Position numbers and translations under genes: made by a program. The notes beneath the pieces were generated by a model. It had not been told where the DNA came from. It saw only the letters and a list, made by a program, of their open reading frames with translations, and did no database searches. DNA of 48,693 bases. Source: Cyclobacteriaceae bacterium. Its GTDB lineage: Bacteria; Bacteroidota; Bacteroidia; Cytophagales; Cyclobacteriaceae. Every line of letters starts with the position of its first letter. Position 1 is the stretch's first letter. This document shows, in pieces, positions 33,223-41,273 of this stretch. The stretch lies in NCBI GenBank assembly GCA_003565295.1, contig PXCO01000397.1:1-48693 (forward strand). The letters run 5' to 3'.

Positions 33223-34563
33223 TTATTTTCTTGTAAATTTCAACCTGCTGCCCATACGTTGTTCGTCAAACGCTCCATTATCGTACACCAAGTGTCCGGA
33301 GACAATGGTATGGGTCACTTTCGACCTGAACCTTTGCCCTTCAAAGGGAGACCACCCACACTTATACAAGATATTGTCCTTTTCTACTTCCCAGGGATCC
33401 TCCAAGTCCACCAAAACCAGATCTGCATGGTAACTTGGGCGTATATACCCTCTCTTCTCTATTTCAAATAGGGTGGCCACATTATGGCTGGTTTTTTGAA
33501 CGATTTCCTCAAGGCTGATCTTTCTTTCATGATATAATTCCAAAAGAGCGACCAAAGCATGCTGCACCAAAGGCCCCCCGGAAGGCGCTTTAGTGTAAAC
33601 CTGATCTTTTTCCTCCCTGGTATGTGGAGCGTGGTCAGTGGCTATGATGTCAATATGATTGTCCAAGACCCCTTGAAGCACCCCCTCTCGGTCAGACTTC
33701 TGCTTCACGGCAGGGTTCCATTTAATAAGGGTGCCTTTACTTTCATAATCCTCTTCAGAAAACCAAAGATGGTGCACACATGCTTCTGCAGTGATCCTCT
33801 TTTCTTCCAAAGGAAGGGTATTGTCGAAAAGCTTAACCTCTTCGGCAGTGCTGATATGTAACACGTGCAGTTTACTCCCATACATCCTGGCCAGGTCCAC
33901 CACCTTTTTTGATGCATCGTAACAGGCCTCAGTAGACCTGATTTTGGGATGAAATTGAATTGGGATGTCTTCCCCATATTCCGCCTTGTACTTCTCCAGG
34001 TTTTCCTTAATAATGTCATCATTTTCGCTGTGAGTGGCAATCAACAACTCACAATCCCGAAAGATTCGTTTTAAGCTCTCCGGGTTGTCCACCAACATAT
34101 TGCCGGTGGATGAACCCTGAAATACTTTGATCCCACAAACCTCATTGGGGTTTACTGCCAACAATTCATCTATATTATCATTGGTGGCCCCCATATAAAA
34201 GGAGTAGTTGGCCAAGCTCTTTTCCGAAGCCAGTTTATATTTATCTTCTAAAAGGTCAAGGGTGATGGATTGTGGGTCGGTATTGGGCATTTCCATATAG
34301 GAGGTAATCCCACCGGCCACTGCGGCTCTGCTTTCAGTGTAAATATCGGCTTTGTGTGTGAGGCCGGGCTCCCTGAAGTGCACTTGGTCATCGATGAGAC
34401 CGGGTAGAAGGTATTTGCCAGATGCATCTATCTCTAAGTCCGGAGAGTATCCAGACAAGTTTCCCCCTACCACGAAAATCATTCCCTCTTCTATAAAAAC
34501 ATCGCCCCGGCTTATCTTGCCTTCATTCACTATATTTGCATTTCTAATCAGTATTTTCTGCAT
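33223..34563 (-). CDS. pyrC: Dihydroorotase
   Basis: A 446-residue amidohydrolase, the third step of pyrimidine synthesis (carbamoyl-aspartate to dihydroorotate). Motifs in order: GLIDDQVHFREPGLTHK, MEMPNT, CGIKVFQGSSTG (lysine expected to be carboxylated), LLIATHSEND, LHVLHISTAEE, EACVHHLWF and IIATDHAPHTREEK. The usual first histidine of the DxHxH metal motif is glutamine (DDQVH), which I recall as normal in Bacteroidota dihydroorotases. It is divergent from a DEAD-box helicase (48-base spacer) and lies directly upstream of tRNA-His. Confidence 0.93.
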   Translation of the reverse strand: MQKILIRNANIVNEGKISRGDVFIEEGMIFVVGGNLSGYSPDLEIDASGKYLLPGLIDDQVHFREPGLTHKADIYTESRAAVAGGITSYMEMPNTDPQSITLDLLEDKYKLASEKSLANYSFYMGATNDNIDELLAVNPNEVCGIKVFQGSSTGNMLVDNPESLKRIFRDCELLIATHSENDDIIKENLEKYKAEYGEDIPIQFHPKIRSTEACYDASKKVVDLARMYGSKLHVLHISTAEEVKLFDNTLPLEEKRITAEACVHHLWFSEEDYESKGTLIKWNPAVKQKSDREGVLQGVLDNHIDIIATDHAPHTREEKDQVYTKAPSGGPLVQHALVALLELYHERKISLEEIVQKTSHNVATLFEIEKRGYIRPSYHADLVLVDLEDPWEVEKDNILYKCGWSPFEGQRFRSKVTHTIVSGHLVYDNGAFDEQRMGSRLKFTRK

Positions 34564-34611
34564 GTCAGATTGGCTTGGTTAGTTTTCTTTTGCTCATAAA
34601 ATTAAAAAAAC

Positions 34612-35964
34612 ATGTCAGATAGCACACAGTCTTTTGAAAATTTTAAACTTAACAAACAAATTCTGGAGGCTGTAAAGGAAGCTAACTACGAATCTCCTAC
34701 CCCAATACAAGAAAGGGCAATTCCTCTCATGTTGGCGGGACATGACCTCTTGGGCATCGCGCAAACCGGCACAGGAAAAACTGCAGCCTATCTGCTACCC
34801 CTACTTTTTAAGCTGAGGTATGCCCAAGGTGAGCACCCAAGAGCCCTTATTTTGGCACCTACCAGGGAGTTGGTAATGCAAATCACAGAAGAGGCAGTGA
34901 AGTTTTCCAAGTATACCGACCTAAGGATAGTCAGTCTTTATGGCGGACTGGGTCCAAAAGGACAAATAGAGCAATTACAAGCAGGTGTGGACATGCTTAT
35001 TGCCACACCCGGCAGGTTTATGGATTTGTATAAAAGAGGGGAGGTATATCCCAGGGATATTAAAACCATGATTTTGGATGAAGCCGATAAAATGCTTGAC
35101 ATGGGCTTCTTGCCGCAGATTAGGGCTATTCTTGAGGTGATTCCCGTAAAAAAGCAAAACCTGCTTTTTTCGGCCACCTTTAGTGAAAAGGTAGAAGCCT
35201 TATCCCATGAGTTCCTTGAATTCCCTGAACGTGTGGAAATCGCCCCTCAGGCCACCACAGCGGACACCGTAGGCCAGGTTTATTTCCTTACCCCCAATCT
35301 CAAAACCAAAATAAATCTTCTTGCGCACCTATTAAAAGACCAAAAGTTGCAGCGAGTGATTGTTTTCGCCAAATCTAGAAGGAATGCCGAGGATGTATAT
35401 AAGTTCCTGGAAAGATCTGGTGGTGGGGAAGTGCGGGTGGTGCACGCCAACAAAGGGCAAAACACCAGGATAAATGCCATGGAAGAGTTCAAGGAGGGAA
35501 ACATACGCGTGCTGGTAGCTACAGATGTGGCTGCGAGGGGTTTGGACATCACGGATGTCAGCCATGTGATCAACTTTGATGTGCCCCTCATTTACGAGGA
35601 TTATGTTCACAGGATTGGCCGTACCGGAAGAGCTCAGAAAAAAGGTAAGGCTATATCCTTTGTGAACCCCGCCGAGGTTTACCATTTTGACCGTATCCAG
35701 CAAATCATACGTATGCAAGTTCCCCTGAAAAGCATTCCGCAGGAGGTGGCTGTTCCAAAGACACCATTTGAGGAGCAGCAAGGCTATGAAAGGGAAATCG
35801 ACGATCAAAAGAAAAAAGAGGATCCCAACTTCAAGGGCGGTTTTCATGAGAAAAAGGCAAGGCCAAAACCGAAACCTTCAGCACGTACCCCATTATCGAA
35901 GGGGAAGAGAAAATCCAAGAAAAACCGTAACCAGCTCAAGCAAAAAGGTAAGTGGAAAAAATAA
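34612..35964 (+). CDS. DEAD-box RNA helicase
   Basis: A 450-residue ATP-dependent RNA helicase. Q motif SFENFKLNKQILEAVKEANY and PTPIQERAIP, Walker A AQTGTGKT (50-57), APTRELVMQ, DEAD (156-159), SAT (187-189), and in the second RecA domain ATDVAARGLDI and HRIGRTGRA are all intact. The C-terminal tail (about 385-450) is very basic, rich in Lys and Arg with PKPKPSARTP, and should bind RNA; this arrangement is RhlE-like. Such proteins assist ribosome assembly or RNA decay, often at low temperature. A hairpin follows the stop codon. Confidence 0.94.
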   Translation: MSDSTQSFENFKLNKQILEAVKEANYESPTPIQERAIPLMLAGHDLLGIAQTGTGKTAAYLLPLLFKLRYAQGEHPRALILAPTRELVMQITEEAVKFSKYTDLRIVSLYGGLGPKGQIEQLQAGVDMLIATPGRFMDLYKRGEVYPRDIKTMILDEADKMLDMGFLPQIRAILEVIPVKKQNLLFSATFSEKVEALSHEFLEFPERVEIAPQATTADTVGQVYFLTPNLKTKINLLAHLLKDQKLQRVIVFAKSRRNAEDVYKFLERSGGGEVRVVHANKGQNTRINAMEEFKEGNIRVLVATDVAARGLDITDVSHVINFDVPLIYEDYVHRIGRTGRAQKKGKAISFVNPAEVYHFDRIQQIIRMQVPLKSIPQEVAVPKTPFEEQQGYEREIDDQKKKEDPNFKGGFHEKKARPKPKPSARTPLSKGKRKSKKNRNQLKQKGKWKK

Positions 35965-36008
35965 AAGCAGCGGTCATAAACCGCTGCTTTACGGGAATTT
36001 ACATTCCC
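35964..36008 (+). terminator. Tandem hairpins after the helicase gene
   Basis: An 11-bp perfect stem AAAGCAGCGGT (35964-35974) with 35980-35990 and a five-base loop, then a second small hairpin GGGAAT/ATTCCC (35993-36008). The T run is only three bases, so termination may be partial; it may serve also as the end of the convergent gene at 36036. Confidence 0.65.
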
Positions 36009-36035
36009 AAAATAAACCCAATTAACCTCAATTAA

Positions 36036-36473
36036 TTAAAGATTTGGGGGAGTGTTGCCCGGGGTACCTTGTTGAGGTGAGCCTTGTTGGGGTGACTGCT
36101 GCTGTTGTTGAGCAGGCCTCTGCTGCTGACCGGGCTTCCGTTGCTTAGGGCCGTCTTCATCTTTACTTACCTCATTTCCCATGGCGTCGAATTTTTTGGT
36201 CATTTCTTCGCCACTTTCATCTTTCTCAAATTTTACTACATAGACCATCTTGTTGTCTTTACGCTCTGTCTTGGCCTCAGAGATTTTCCTCTTCTTCATC
36301 TTGTCATCCTTCTTGATAGATTCTTTCACTTGCTCCGGAAGGTTTTCAGGATCGATTTTCTCATCATCTTGATAGATGGAACTTGGGTTGGTTGGCAAAT
36401 TCATCGCATTTGCCTGTACGGCCGTGTATACGATCATTCCGCATACGGCCAGAGATAACATTAACTTTTTCAT
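36036..36473 (-). CDS. Small secreted protein with Pro/Gln-rich tail
   Basis: A 145-residue protein with a signal peptide (1-23, ending VQANA). A compact central region (about 40-102), LPEQVKESIKKDDKMKKRKI, then a beta-type YVVKFEKDESGEEMTKKFDA, has the layout of a PepSY-like domain. The C-terminal third is low complexity, rich in Gln and Pro (residues about 108-145). It is a paralogue of the product of the gene just upstream (36520-36969), with the same order of elements, and the two share a 31-base leader and start. Function is unknown. Confidence 0.75.
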   Translation of the reverse strand: MKKLMLSLAVCGMIVYTAVQANAMNLPTNPSSIYQDDEKIDPENLPEQVKESIKKDDKMKKRKISEAKTERKDNKMVYVVKFEKDESGEEMTKKFDAMGNEVSKDEDGPKQRKPGQQQRPAQQQQQSPQQGSPQQGTPGNTPPNL

Positions 36474-36488
36474 GATAATAGTTGGTTT
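36458..36488 (-). repeat. 31-bp leader/start repeat, copy 1
   Basis: Covers the first coding bases and 15 leader bases of the gene ending at 36036. It is identical to 36954-36984 except for one base, immediately next to the start codon. A shared translation-initiation or RNA-regulatory element, or recent duplication, would explain it. Confidence 0.75.
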
Positions 36489-36519
36489 TTGGTTAGATAA
36501 TTTATTAAAAGCTTTAGGA

Positions 36520-36969
36520 TTATTCTATATCATCAACTTCATCACCACGCTCAGTGTAGGTGACTTTTGTTTGATTTCCGTCTTGCTCTAGATAGGTAAG
36601 CTCGTAATGCTTTACCCCTCCATGGGTAATTGGCCTGCTATTGAGTACTTTACGATCATTTTCAGAAATATCCTCAGTAATTTTTTCCCTTAACTGAGAG
36701 GGCATGCCTTCCAAGGCATGTCCTTGTGCCCTTTGTCCATCTTCCACATCGGGAACATTACCTTCCCTAAGCTCCTCGCCAACGGCAGGGTTTTCTCTTC
36801 TCGGGTTTTCCATGGTATCACCCGGTGCGCCCCTGGTACCTTCCCTGGGATCATTCAATACATTATCGTCTGCGGTGGCACGATCTCTGTCTCCACGATC
36901 TCTATTGGGCTCACAGGCTGTGAAAGCTATCAGACCAGATACCAAGATCATATACATTAACTTTTTCAT
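36520..36969 (-). CDS. Small lipoprotein with PepSY-like domain
   Basis: A 149-residue lipoprotein (signal ending AFTAC, C19). A long disordered stretch rich in Arg, Asp and Glu (20-85) is followed by a compact domain (about 88-149): MPSQLREKITEDI, then HYELTYLEQDGNQTKVTYTE and RGDEVDD. That domain parallels the one in the downstream paralogue at 36036-36473. PepSY-like proteins of Bacteroidota are usually envelope proteins of unknown function. About 50 bases separate the two genes, and their leaders are near-identical, so each may have its own promoter or translation control. Confidence 0.75.
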   Translation of the reverse strand: MKKLMYMILVSGLIAFTACEPNRDRGDRDRATADDNVLNDPREGTRGAPGDTMENPRRENPAVGEELREGNVPDVEDGQRAQGHALEGMPSQLREKITEDISENDRKVLNSRPITHGGVKHYELTYLEQDGNQTKVTYTERGDEVDDIE

Positions 36970-36984
36970 AATAATAGTTGGTTT
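36954..36984 (-). repeat. 31-bp leader/start repeat, copy 2
   Basis: Near-identical to 36458-36488 (30 of 31 bases). Spans the start region of the lipoprotein gene at 36520-36969 and its leader. Confidence 0.75.
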
Positions 36985-37530
36985 AGTTTTGAAAATGAGC
37001 TCGTTTATCTCATTAATTAAATGTTTTCAGGAAATTAATACGCAATACCTGTACCAACTATGACTGGATATTAAAATTGTGTAACAATTACTATTATTTT
37101 ATAATTTATAAATTCCATTATCAAACAATTTTTATTATAGTAAACTATTTTTTTTATTTTCTAATATTTTATGTAATTATGAAAGACCTGTTTTCGTTTG
37201 CAAACTTCATTCTTGACTATAAAAAATAATTAATCCCTTTCCTATTTAACGCTAAGCCTATTCACTTCACACTGTGCGGAAATTTGAGATTTCCGGAATA
37301 GGGTTTTGGTGAGTCAATATCCAATCTGCCCATTTGCCAATCAGTAAGGCTGTGAGATAAATGGGTTTAGAGCCAACTGCCCCCATGTCAAGGATCTTGA
37401 AAAAATGATGAACAAGCTGCTTCTTTTACCAAATAAAGCGACACCACTCATTGAAAAAATCTGTTCATCTCCTTTTCTTCAATAATAGGTTTAGGCTGTT
37501 TATTCATGTGTTTTTAGAGGTCACAACTTG
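36985..37530. other. Intergenic spacer, first part, no gene seen
   Basis: About 545 bases without a credible ORF on either strand. The part to about 37240 is very AT-rich and probably holds the promoter for the lipoprotein gene, but no full TTG/TAnnTTTG pair stands out. A small hairpin CGGAAAT/ATTTCCG lies near 37275-37296. Confidence 0.5.
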
Positions 37531-37640
37531 TCCCGATCTTCGGGATAGCCTGCCCCTGCCTGCCCCTGCCTGCCCCGAACTCGATTCGGGGAACTCGATT
37601 CGGGGAACTCGATTCGGGGAACTTGCTTCGGGGGAATCCC
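37531..37640. repeat. Tandem 14-bp repeats and small palindromes
   Basis: TCCCGA-tct-TCGGGA (37531-37545), two copies of TGCCCCTGCC (37551-37570), then four copies of the 14-mer GAACTCGATTCGGG at 37577-37590, 37591-37604, 37605-37618 and, diverged, 37619-37632. The block is GC-rich in an AT-rich spacer and is not coding; ORFs crossing it owe their openness to the repeat. Confidence 0.8.
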
Positions 37641-37845
37641 TCCCCGTTATAATCATTCCTCTGTGTGTCGCTTGCGTCATGGTCGATTTCATATGAAATT
37701 GTGCATGGTTTGAAACCTGTTCCTATAGGCACCAAAGCAAGCATATAGAAAGAGCCCTCCCCTAAGGGAACCATAATAAGGGTTCCCCTCCAAATGCCCT
37801 AATAACTAAAAAGGCCAGGAGGTAAAAAACTTAATGAAGATTAAT

Positions 37846-37887
37846 TTTTCTGTCAGGAAGACCCTTCCTCTCCGTCTATTCTGTCAG
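37846..37887 (+). repeat. Bipartite intergenic repeat, copy A
   Basis: TTTTCTGTCAGG (37846-37857), 14 bases, CCGTCTATT (37872-37880), with a second TTCTGTCAG at 37879-37887. The same two blocks with the same 14-base spacing recur at 41234-41268. The remainder of the spacer 37641-37845 shows nothing I can name. Confidence 0.5.
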
Positions 37888-37963
37888 CAATTAAGATAAT
37901 AAAACATTATCCTGAGCTGATAGAAGGGATTTTAGAAGCATTCCGCTTTATGTAAGGTACACA

Positions 37964-38176
37964 ATGCTTTTCTTTTCTGGTTTAGGATACCCTTTTAAAC
38001 ATTTCACCAACCACAACACCACCTTTATGAGCTGGAACTTAATGCATCTGGGCGACATGCTAAAAAAACAAGGTATACCTGCCTACGGAAATCAACGAAA
38101 TACCTGGGATGAACTCAAAAGAGGAATGACGATCCCAACCCTGAATAAAGATAAACCTAAACCCTCAATGATATGA
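37964..38176 (+). CDS. Small protein of unknown function, coupled to next ORF
   Basis: A 70-residue ORF; a second ATG at codon 22 (38027) would give a 49-residue product beginning MSWNLMHLGDML. The sequence is hydrophilic with an aromatic N-terminal part and ends GMTIPTLNKDKPKPSMI. No family is recognised and no signal peptide is present. The main support is that its TGA overlaps the ATG of the next small gene as ATGA (38173-38176), the coupling seen elsewhere in this window. It could still be a chance ORF or a gene remnant downstream of the repeat region. Confidence 0.4.
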   Translation: MLFFSGLGYPFKHFTNHNTTFMSWNLMHLGDMLKKQGIPAYGNQRNTWDELKRGMTIPTLNKDKPKPSMI

Positions 38177-38319
38177 AAAAGTTAGTTGTAATTCTATTAG
38201 TCCTGCTTGCAATTGTAATGATTGTGATGGGCATAGGGAATTTTATGATCCCACCAGTTCTCACCGGAATTGGGTTTATCGCTATTGCCTATGTCTTTTT
38301 TAAGGAAAGTCAGCATTAG
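38173..38319 (+). CDS. Small membrane protein, 48 residues
   Basis: An ORF from ATG 38173 to TAG 38319. After MKK comes an almost unbroken hydrophobic stretch (about 4-21), a short loop GNFMIPPVLTG, then a second hydrophobic segment (about 31-42) and a charged end FKESQH: two transmembrane helices with both termini probably in the cytoplasm. Start overlaps the previous stop by four bases. No family is recognised. The composition of two clean helices is unlikely by chance. It lies 103 bases upstream of the YceI-polyketide synthase operon and might belong to it. Confidence 0.6.
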   Translation: MKKLVVILLVLLAIVMIVMGIGNFMIPPVLTGIGFIAIAYVFFKESQH

Positions 38320-38422
38320 CTTAAAAAATTTAAGTAATCACCGGTTCAGGTATAAACCCATGTTAATCATTCTGGCCGTTTCATCCAATCCTTTTATCTA
38401 ACGTAATCAAAATTTAACTACC

Positions 38423-38962
38423 ATGAAATTATTCTTAATTATTTTTCTATGGTTCGGGGTTATTACCCCGGACCCAATGGAAATCCATGCCAAAAATGAA
38501 GCCCTCGAAGAGGACTCCTACCTAAAATTTACCATCAGAAACCTGGGGATAAATGTGGAGGGCCAATTCGAATCCTTCTCTACCACGGTTGACTTTGATA
38601 AGAGCCAGCCTTCCAAAAGTCAGTTTTCAGCAGAAATTGAGGTAAGCAGCATAAACACGGGAATTAAAAAAAGGGATAACCACCTCAAGGAAGAGGAATA
38701 TTTCCATCAAGAAAAGTATCCCAAAATAACCTTCAAGTCCACAAATGTGCGCACCAAAGGGTCTAACCAACTTCTGGTCAAAGGAGACCTTATCATTAAA
38801 GGCAAAACACTTCCCATTGAATTGGAGGTTGAGGTCTCCGAAGCCGGAGGTAAATACCAATTTACCATAAAAGGAAAGCTGGATCGAAGGGATTTTGGTG
38901 TAGGGGATAAAAGTTGGGTAATGTCCGACGATGTGTACCTGGATCTTTATGTGGAAAATTAA
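38423..38962 (+). CDS. YceI-family lipid-binding protein
   Basis: A 179-residue exported protein (signal about 1-23). The YceI fold, a lipocalin-like barrel, is shown by YLKFTIRNLGINVEGQFESF, an EIEVSSINTGIKKRDNHLKE segment, FHQEKYPKITFKSTNV, VKGDLIIKGKTLPIELEVEV and a closing KLDRRDFGVG. Crystallised members hold polyisoprenoid or fatty-amide ligands in the barrel. It is the first gene of a tight operon, nine bases before a type III polyketide synthase, so it may carry that enzyme's lipid product across the periplasm; this is inference. Confidence 0.9.
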   Translation: MKLFLIIFLWFGVITPDPMEIHAKNEALEEDSYLKFTIRNLGINVEGQFESFSTTVDFDKSQPSKSQFSAEIEVSSINTGIKKRDNHLKEEEYFHQEKYPKITFKSTNVRTKGSNQLLVKGDLIIKGKTLPIELEVEVSEAGGKYQFTIKGKLDRRDFGVGDKSWVMSDDVYLDLYVEN

Positions 38963-38971
38963 TCTAAATTT

Positions 38972-40057
38972 ATGGCAAAAATCCTTTCCATAGTAACTAC
39001 TCCAGGGACTCATTCGGTTTCCATTGACAGAATGGCTGAAATATATGGTGAAATGATTGGTGAAAAGGAGATGGTGAAAAAAATGAAAGCATTGATCAGG
39101 GCAGGGCCCGTGAGGCAAAAGCACTGTTTTCTACCAGATTTTTTGAAGGAGACTGAGAAACCATTATTGTACCGGTCTTTTTCGCAATTGCCTACCACTG
39201 CTAAAAGAATGGAGATCTATAAGGAATTGGCCTATGGTATTGCTGATAATGCATGCCGTTTGGCCCTACAACGATCCCAAACGGATAAGGAGGAAATCAC
39301 CCACCTGATCACCTTTAGTTGCACAGGTTTATATGCGCCAGGCCTGGAATTTGAATTGTACGAGGGTCTTGGGTTAAATCCTTTCCTTAAAAAATTCACA
39401 GTCAATTATATGGGTTGCCACGCTGCGTTTCATGCATTGAGGTTGGCCCATCTGATTATAGAAAATTCAAATCAGTCCAAAGTGCTGTTGGTGGGATTGG
39501 AAATTTGCTCACTGCACCTTAGCAATAATAAAAGTGACGATAACCTCCTTGCTAACTACCTTTTTTCTGACGGCTGTGCTGCTTGTGTTTTGGGTGCTGA
39601 GGGGCCTATCCCTGGATTTGAAACCTTGGATTTTCAGTATACTTCCTTTGCGGAAAGCAAAGGATTGATGGCTTGGGATATTGGAAATCTGGGTTTTGAA
39701 ATGAAGCTCGATCGGAAATTACCTTCTTTATTGAAAAAAAACCTTAATGCCGTTTTGGAAAATACTTTTCAACAATTCCAGAAGGATATTGGGGAAATCG
39801 ATGAGTTTGCCATCCATCCGGGTGGTAAAAATATCCTAACAGCTTTTGAGGAGGCATTGTACCTCCCTTCAGACAAACTCTACAGCAGCAGGGAAACACT
39901 AGCCCAATATGGAAATATGTCCTCAGTCACGGTATTGTTTGTATTGGAAGGGTTACTGAATAATCTGGATAATAGTAAGATTGAGCCAAAGAATGTTTAT
40001 GCTGCGGCATTTGGACCGGGGATCAGTTTGGAAAGTGCCTTGATCCGACTATGTTAA
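38972..40057 (+). CDS. Type III polyketide synthase
   Basis: A 361-residue chalcone-synthase-like homodimeric ketosynthase. The triad is intact: C149 in NYMGCHAAFHAL, H282 in FAIHPGGKNIL and N315 in YGNMSSVTV. The N-terminal TTPGTHSVS, the ITFSCTGLYAPGLEF segment and a C-terminal FGPGISLESALI are typical. Bacterial members condense an acyl-CoA starter with malonyl-CoA to alkylpyrones, alkylresorcinols or naphthols; starter and chain length cannot be read here. In other Bacteroidota I know it is often followed by a methyltransferase and a flavin oxidoreductase; here instead come an outer-membrane barrel and envelope proteins. Confidence 0.93.
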   Translation: MAKILSIVTTPGTHSVSIDRMAEIYGEMIGEKEMVKKMKALIRAGPVRQKHCFLPDFLKETEKPLLYRSFSQLPTTAKRMEIYKELAYGIADNACRLALQRSQTDKEEITHLITFSCTGLYAPGLEFELYEGLGLNPFLKKFTVNYMGCHAAFHALRLAHLIIENSNQSKVLLVGLEICSLHLSNNKSDDNLLANYLFSDGCAACVLGAEGPIPGFETLDFQYTSFAESKGLMAWDIGNLGFEMKLDRKLPSLLKKNLNAVLENTFQQFQKDIGEIDEFAIHPGGKNILTAFEEALYLPSDKLYSSRETLAQYGNMSSVTVLFVLEGLLNNLDNSKIEPKNVYAAAFGPGISLESALIRLC

Positions 40058-41199
40058 TCTTCATGATGGGAAAAAGACCGAGGTTTTGTTTCGTTTTTTT
40101 ATTGAAAGAAATAATAAAAACAAGAAAACTGATTGAAGTGACATCACTATTTTTGTTACTATCCATTGGTCATCAATCCTTTGGACAGGAAAACGAAAAT
40201 GACAGCACGGTCTTTAAGGCACTGCCATTGGCCTATTATACCCCTGAAACCCGTATTGCCTTTGAGGCTTTTGCTTTTTATAGCTATTACTCAAGAGGCA
40301 GCAGGAGAAAATCTAATGTTAGGCTCTTTGCTGCTTACACGCAAAATAGGCAGTACTTATTGACCATTCCCTGGCAAATATATACCAAGGTTGATCGGTT
40401 CTTTTTAAATGGGAGCCTAGACTACAGGATGTTCCCGGAGTATTTTTATGGGTTAGGCAACGATACCCGGGAAGAAAACCGTGCACTTTATGAATTTTCA
40501 GCTTTAACACTCGTTAGCAAAAGTTACATAAAGCTAGAAAATGACACCTATTTTGGATTAGCCATACAAGGGCAACACCTGGTTCCGGATTTTCCTGAAA
40601 ATGAGGTGCTATTTGATGAAGTTGGGCAGGAAATCGGTGAAAATGGATATTCTTACCTAAGTTTCGGCCCATCCTTTATGTGGGATAGAAGGGATCATAT
40701 TTTATCTCCCTCTACAGGCAGTTATCTGGAGTTCACCCCGATGTTCGGCCTGGGAACCGCAGACCAAAGGCCCATTACTTTCGGGTTGGCCCTTTTGGAT
40801 TTCCGAGACTATTGGAAAATAGGGGAAAATACCACCTGGGCTAACCAGTTCGTTGCACAGTTTTCTTTGGGCACAGTTCCCTACCGGGTTCTGCCCATGC
40901 TTGGGGGGCCATTGTTGCACAGAGGTTACTATCAAGGCAGGTTCAGGGATAATCAGTTATTGCTATTACAGTCCGAAATTAGGCAACATGTAATCGGGAG
41001 GTTTGGGTTTGTAGTATTCGGTTCGGTAGGAAGGGTGTACCCGGACATCCGAACAGAAATATTTAACGAGCTGCATCCAGCAGCAGGTGCAGGCATTCGG
41101 GTCAGGGTCAGTAAAAATGACCGTACGAATGTACGCTTCGACTACAGTATTACACCGGATTCTTCTGGTTTTTACATCTATTTTGCCGAGTCATTTTAA
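40051..41199 (+). CDS. BamA/TamA-type outer-membrane barrel without POTRA domains
   Basis: A 382-residue protein whose ATG at 40051 overlaps the polyketide synthase stop; ATG 40063 or 40066 would shorten it by four or five residues. A signal region ends HQSFGQ (about 46). The rest is a beta barrel of the Omp85 surface-antigen type: LSFGPSFMWDRRDHILSPST, GSYLEFTPMFG, GGPLLHRGYYQGRFRDN and LLLQSEIRQHV, ending in phenylalanine. No POTRA repeats fit before the barrel, so it is a short exporter-like member, not a BamA. Its place in the operon suggests moving or inserting a product at the outer membrane. Confidence 0.85.
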   Translation: MLIFMMGKRPRFCFVFLLKEIIKTRKLIEVTSLFLLLSIGHQSFGQENENDSTVFKALPLAYYTPETRIAFEAFAFYSYYSRGSRRKSNVRLFAAYTQNRQYLLTIPWQIYTKVDRFFLNGSLDYRMFPEYFYGLGNDTREENRALYEFSALTLVSKSYIKLENDTYFGLAIQGQHLVPDFPENEVLFDEVGQEIGENGYSYLSFGPSFMWDRRDHILSPSTGSYLEFTPMFGLGTADQRPITFGLALLDFRDYWKIGENTTWANQFVAQFSLGTVPYRVLPMLGGPLLHRGYYQGRFRDNQLLLLQSEIRQHVIGRFGFVVFGSVGRVYPDIRTEIFNELHPAAGAGIRVRVSKNDRTNVRFDYSITPDSSGFYIYFAESF

Positions 41200-41233
41200 A
41201 GAATGGAAAAAGCAACCCTAAATTTCTCCTGGC

Positions 41234-41268
41234 TTTTCTGTCAGGTCTTCTAGGCTTTCCCGTCTATT
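41234..41268 (+). repeat. Bipartite intergenic repeat, copy B
   Basis: TTTTCTGTCAGG (41234-41245) and CCGTCTATT (41260-41268) with the same 14-base spacing as copy A at 37846-37880. It lies in the only sizeable gap of the operon, just before the GTG start at 41274. Confidence 0.5.
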
Positions 41269-41273
41269 GTGAT

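Noticed and set aside
33223-34563. First metal histidine of dihydroorotase replaced by glutamine (DDQVH)
   Set aside because: I recall the same DDQVHFREPG sequence in other Bacteroidota dihydroorotases, so it is a lineage trait and not an anomaly of this gene.
37531-37640. CRISPR-like array
   Set aside because: The units are 14 bases and directly adjacent, with no spacers and no cas genes.
37451-37774. Overlapping frames of 62-86 codons on both strands through the repeat block
   Set aside because: They owe their length to tandem GC-rich repeats; the predicted peptides are repetitive and unlike proteins.
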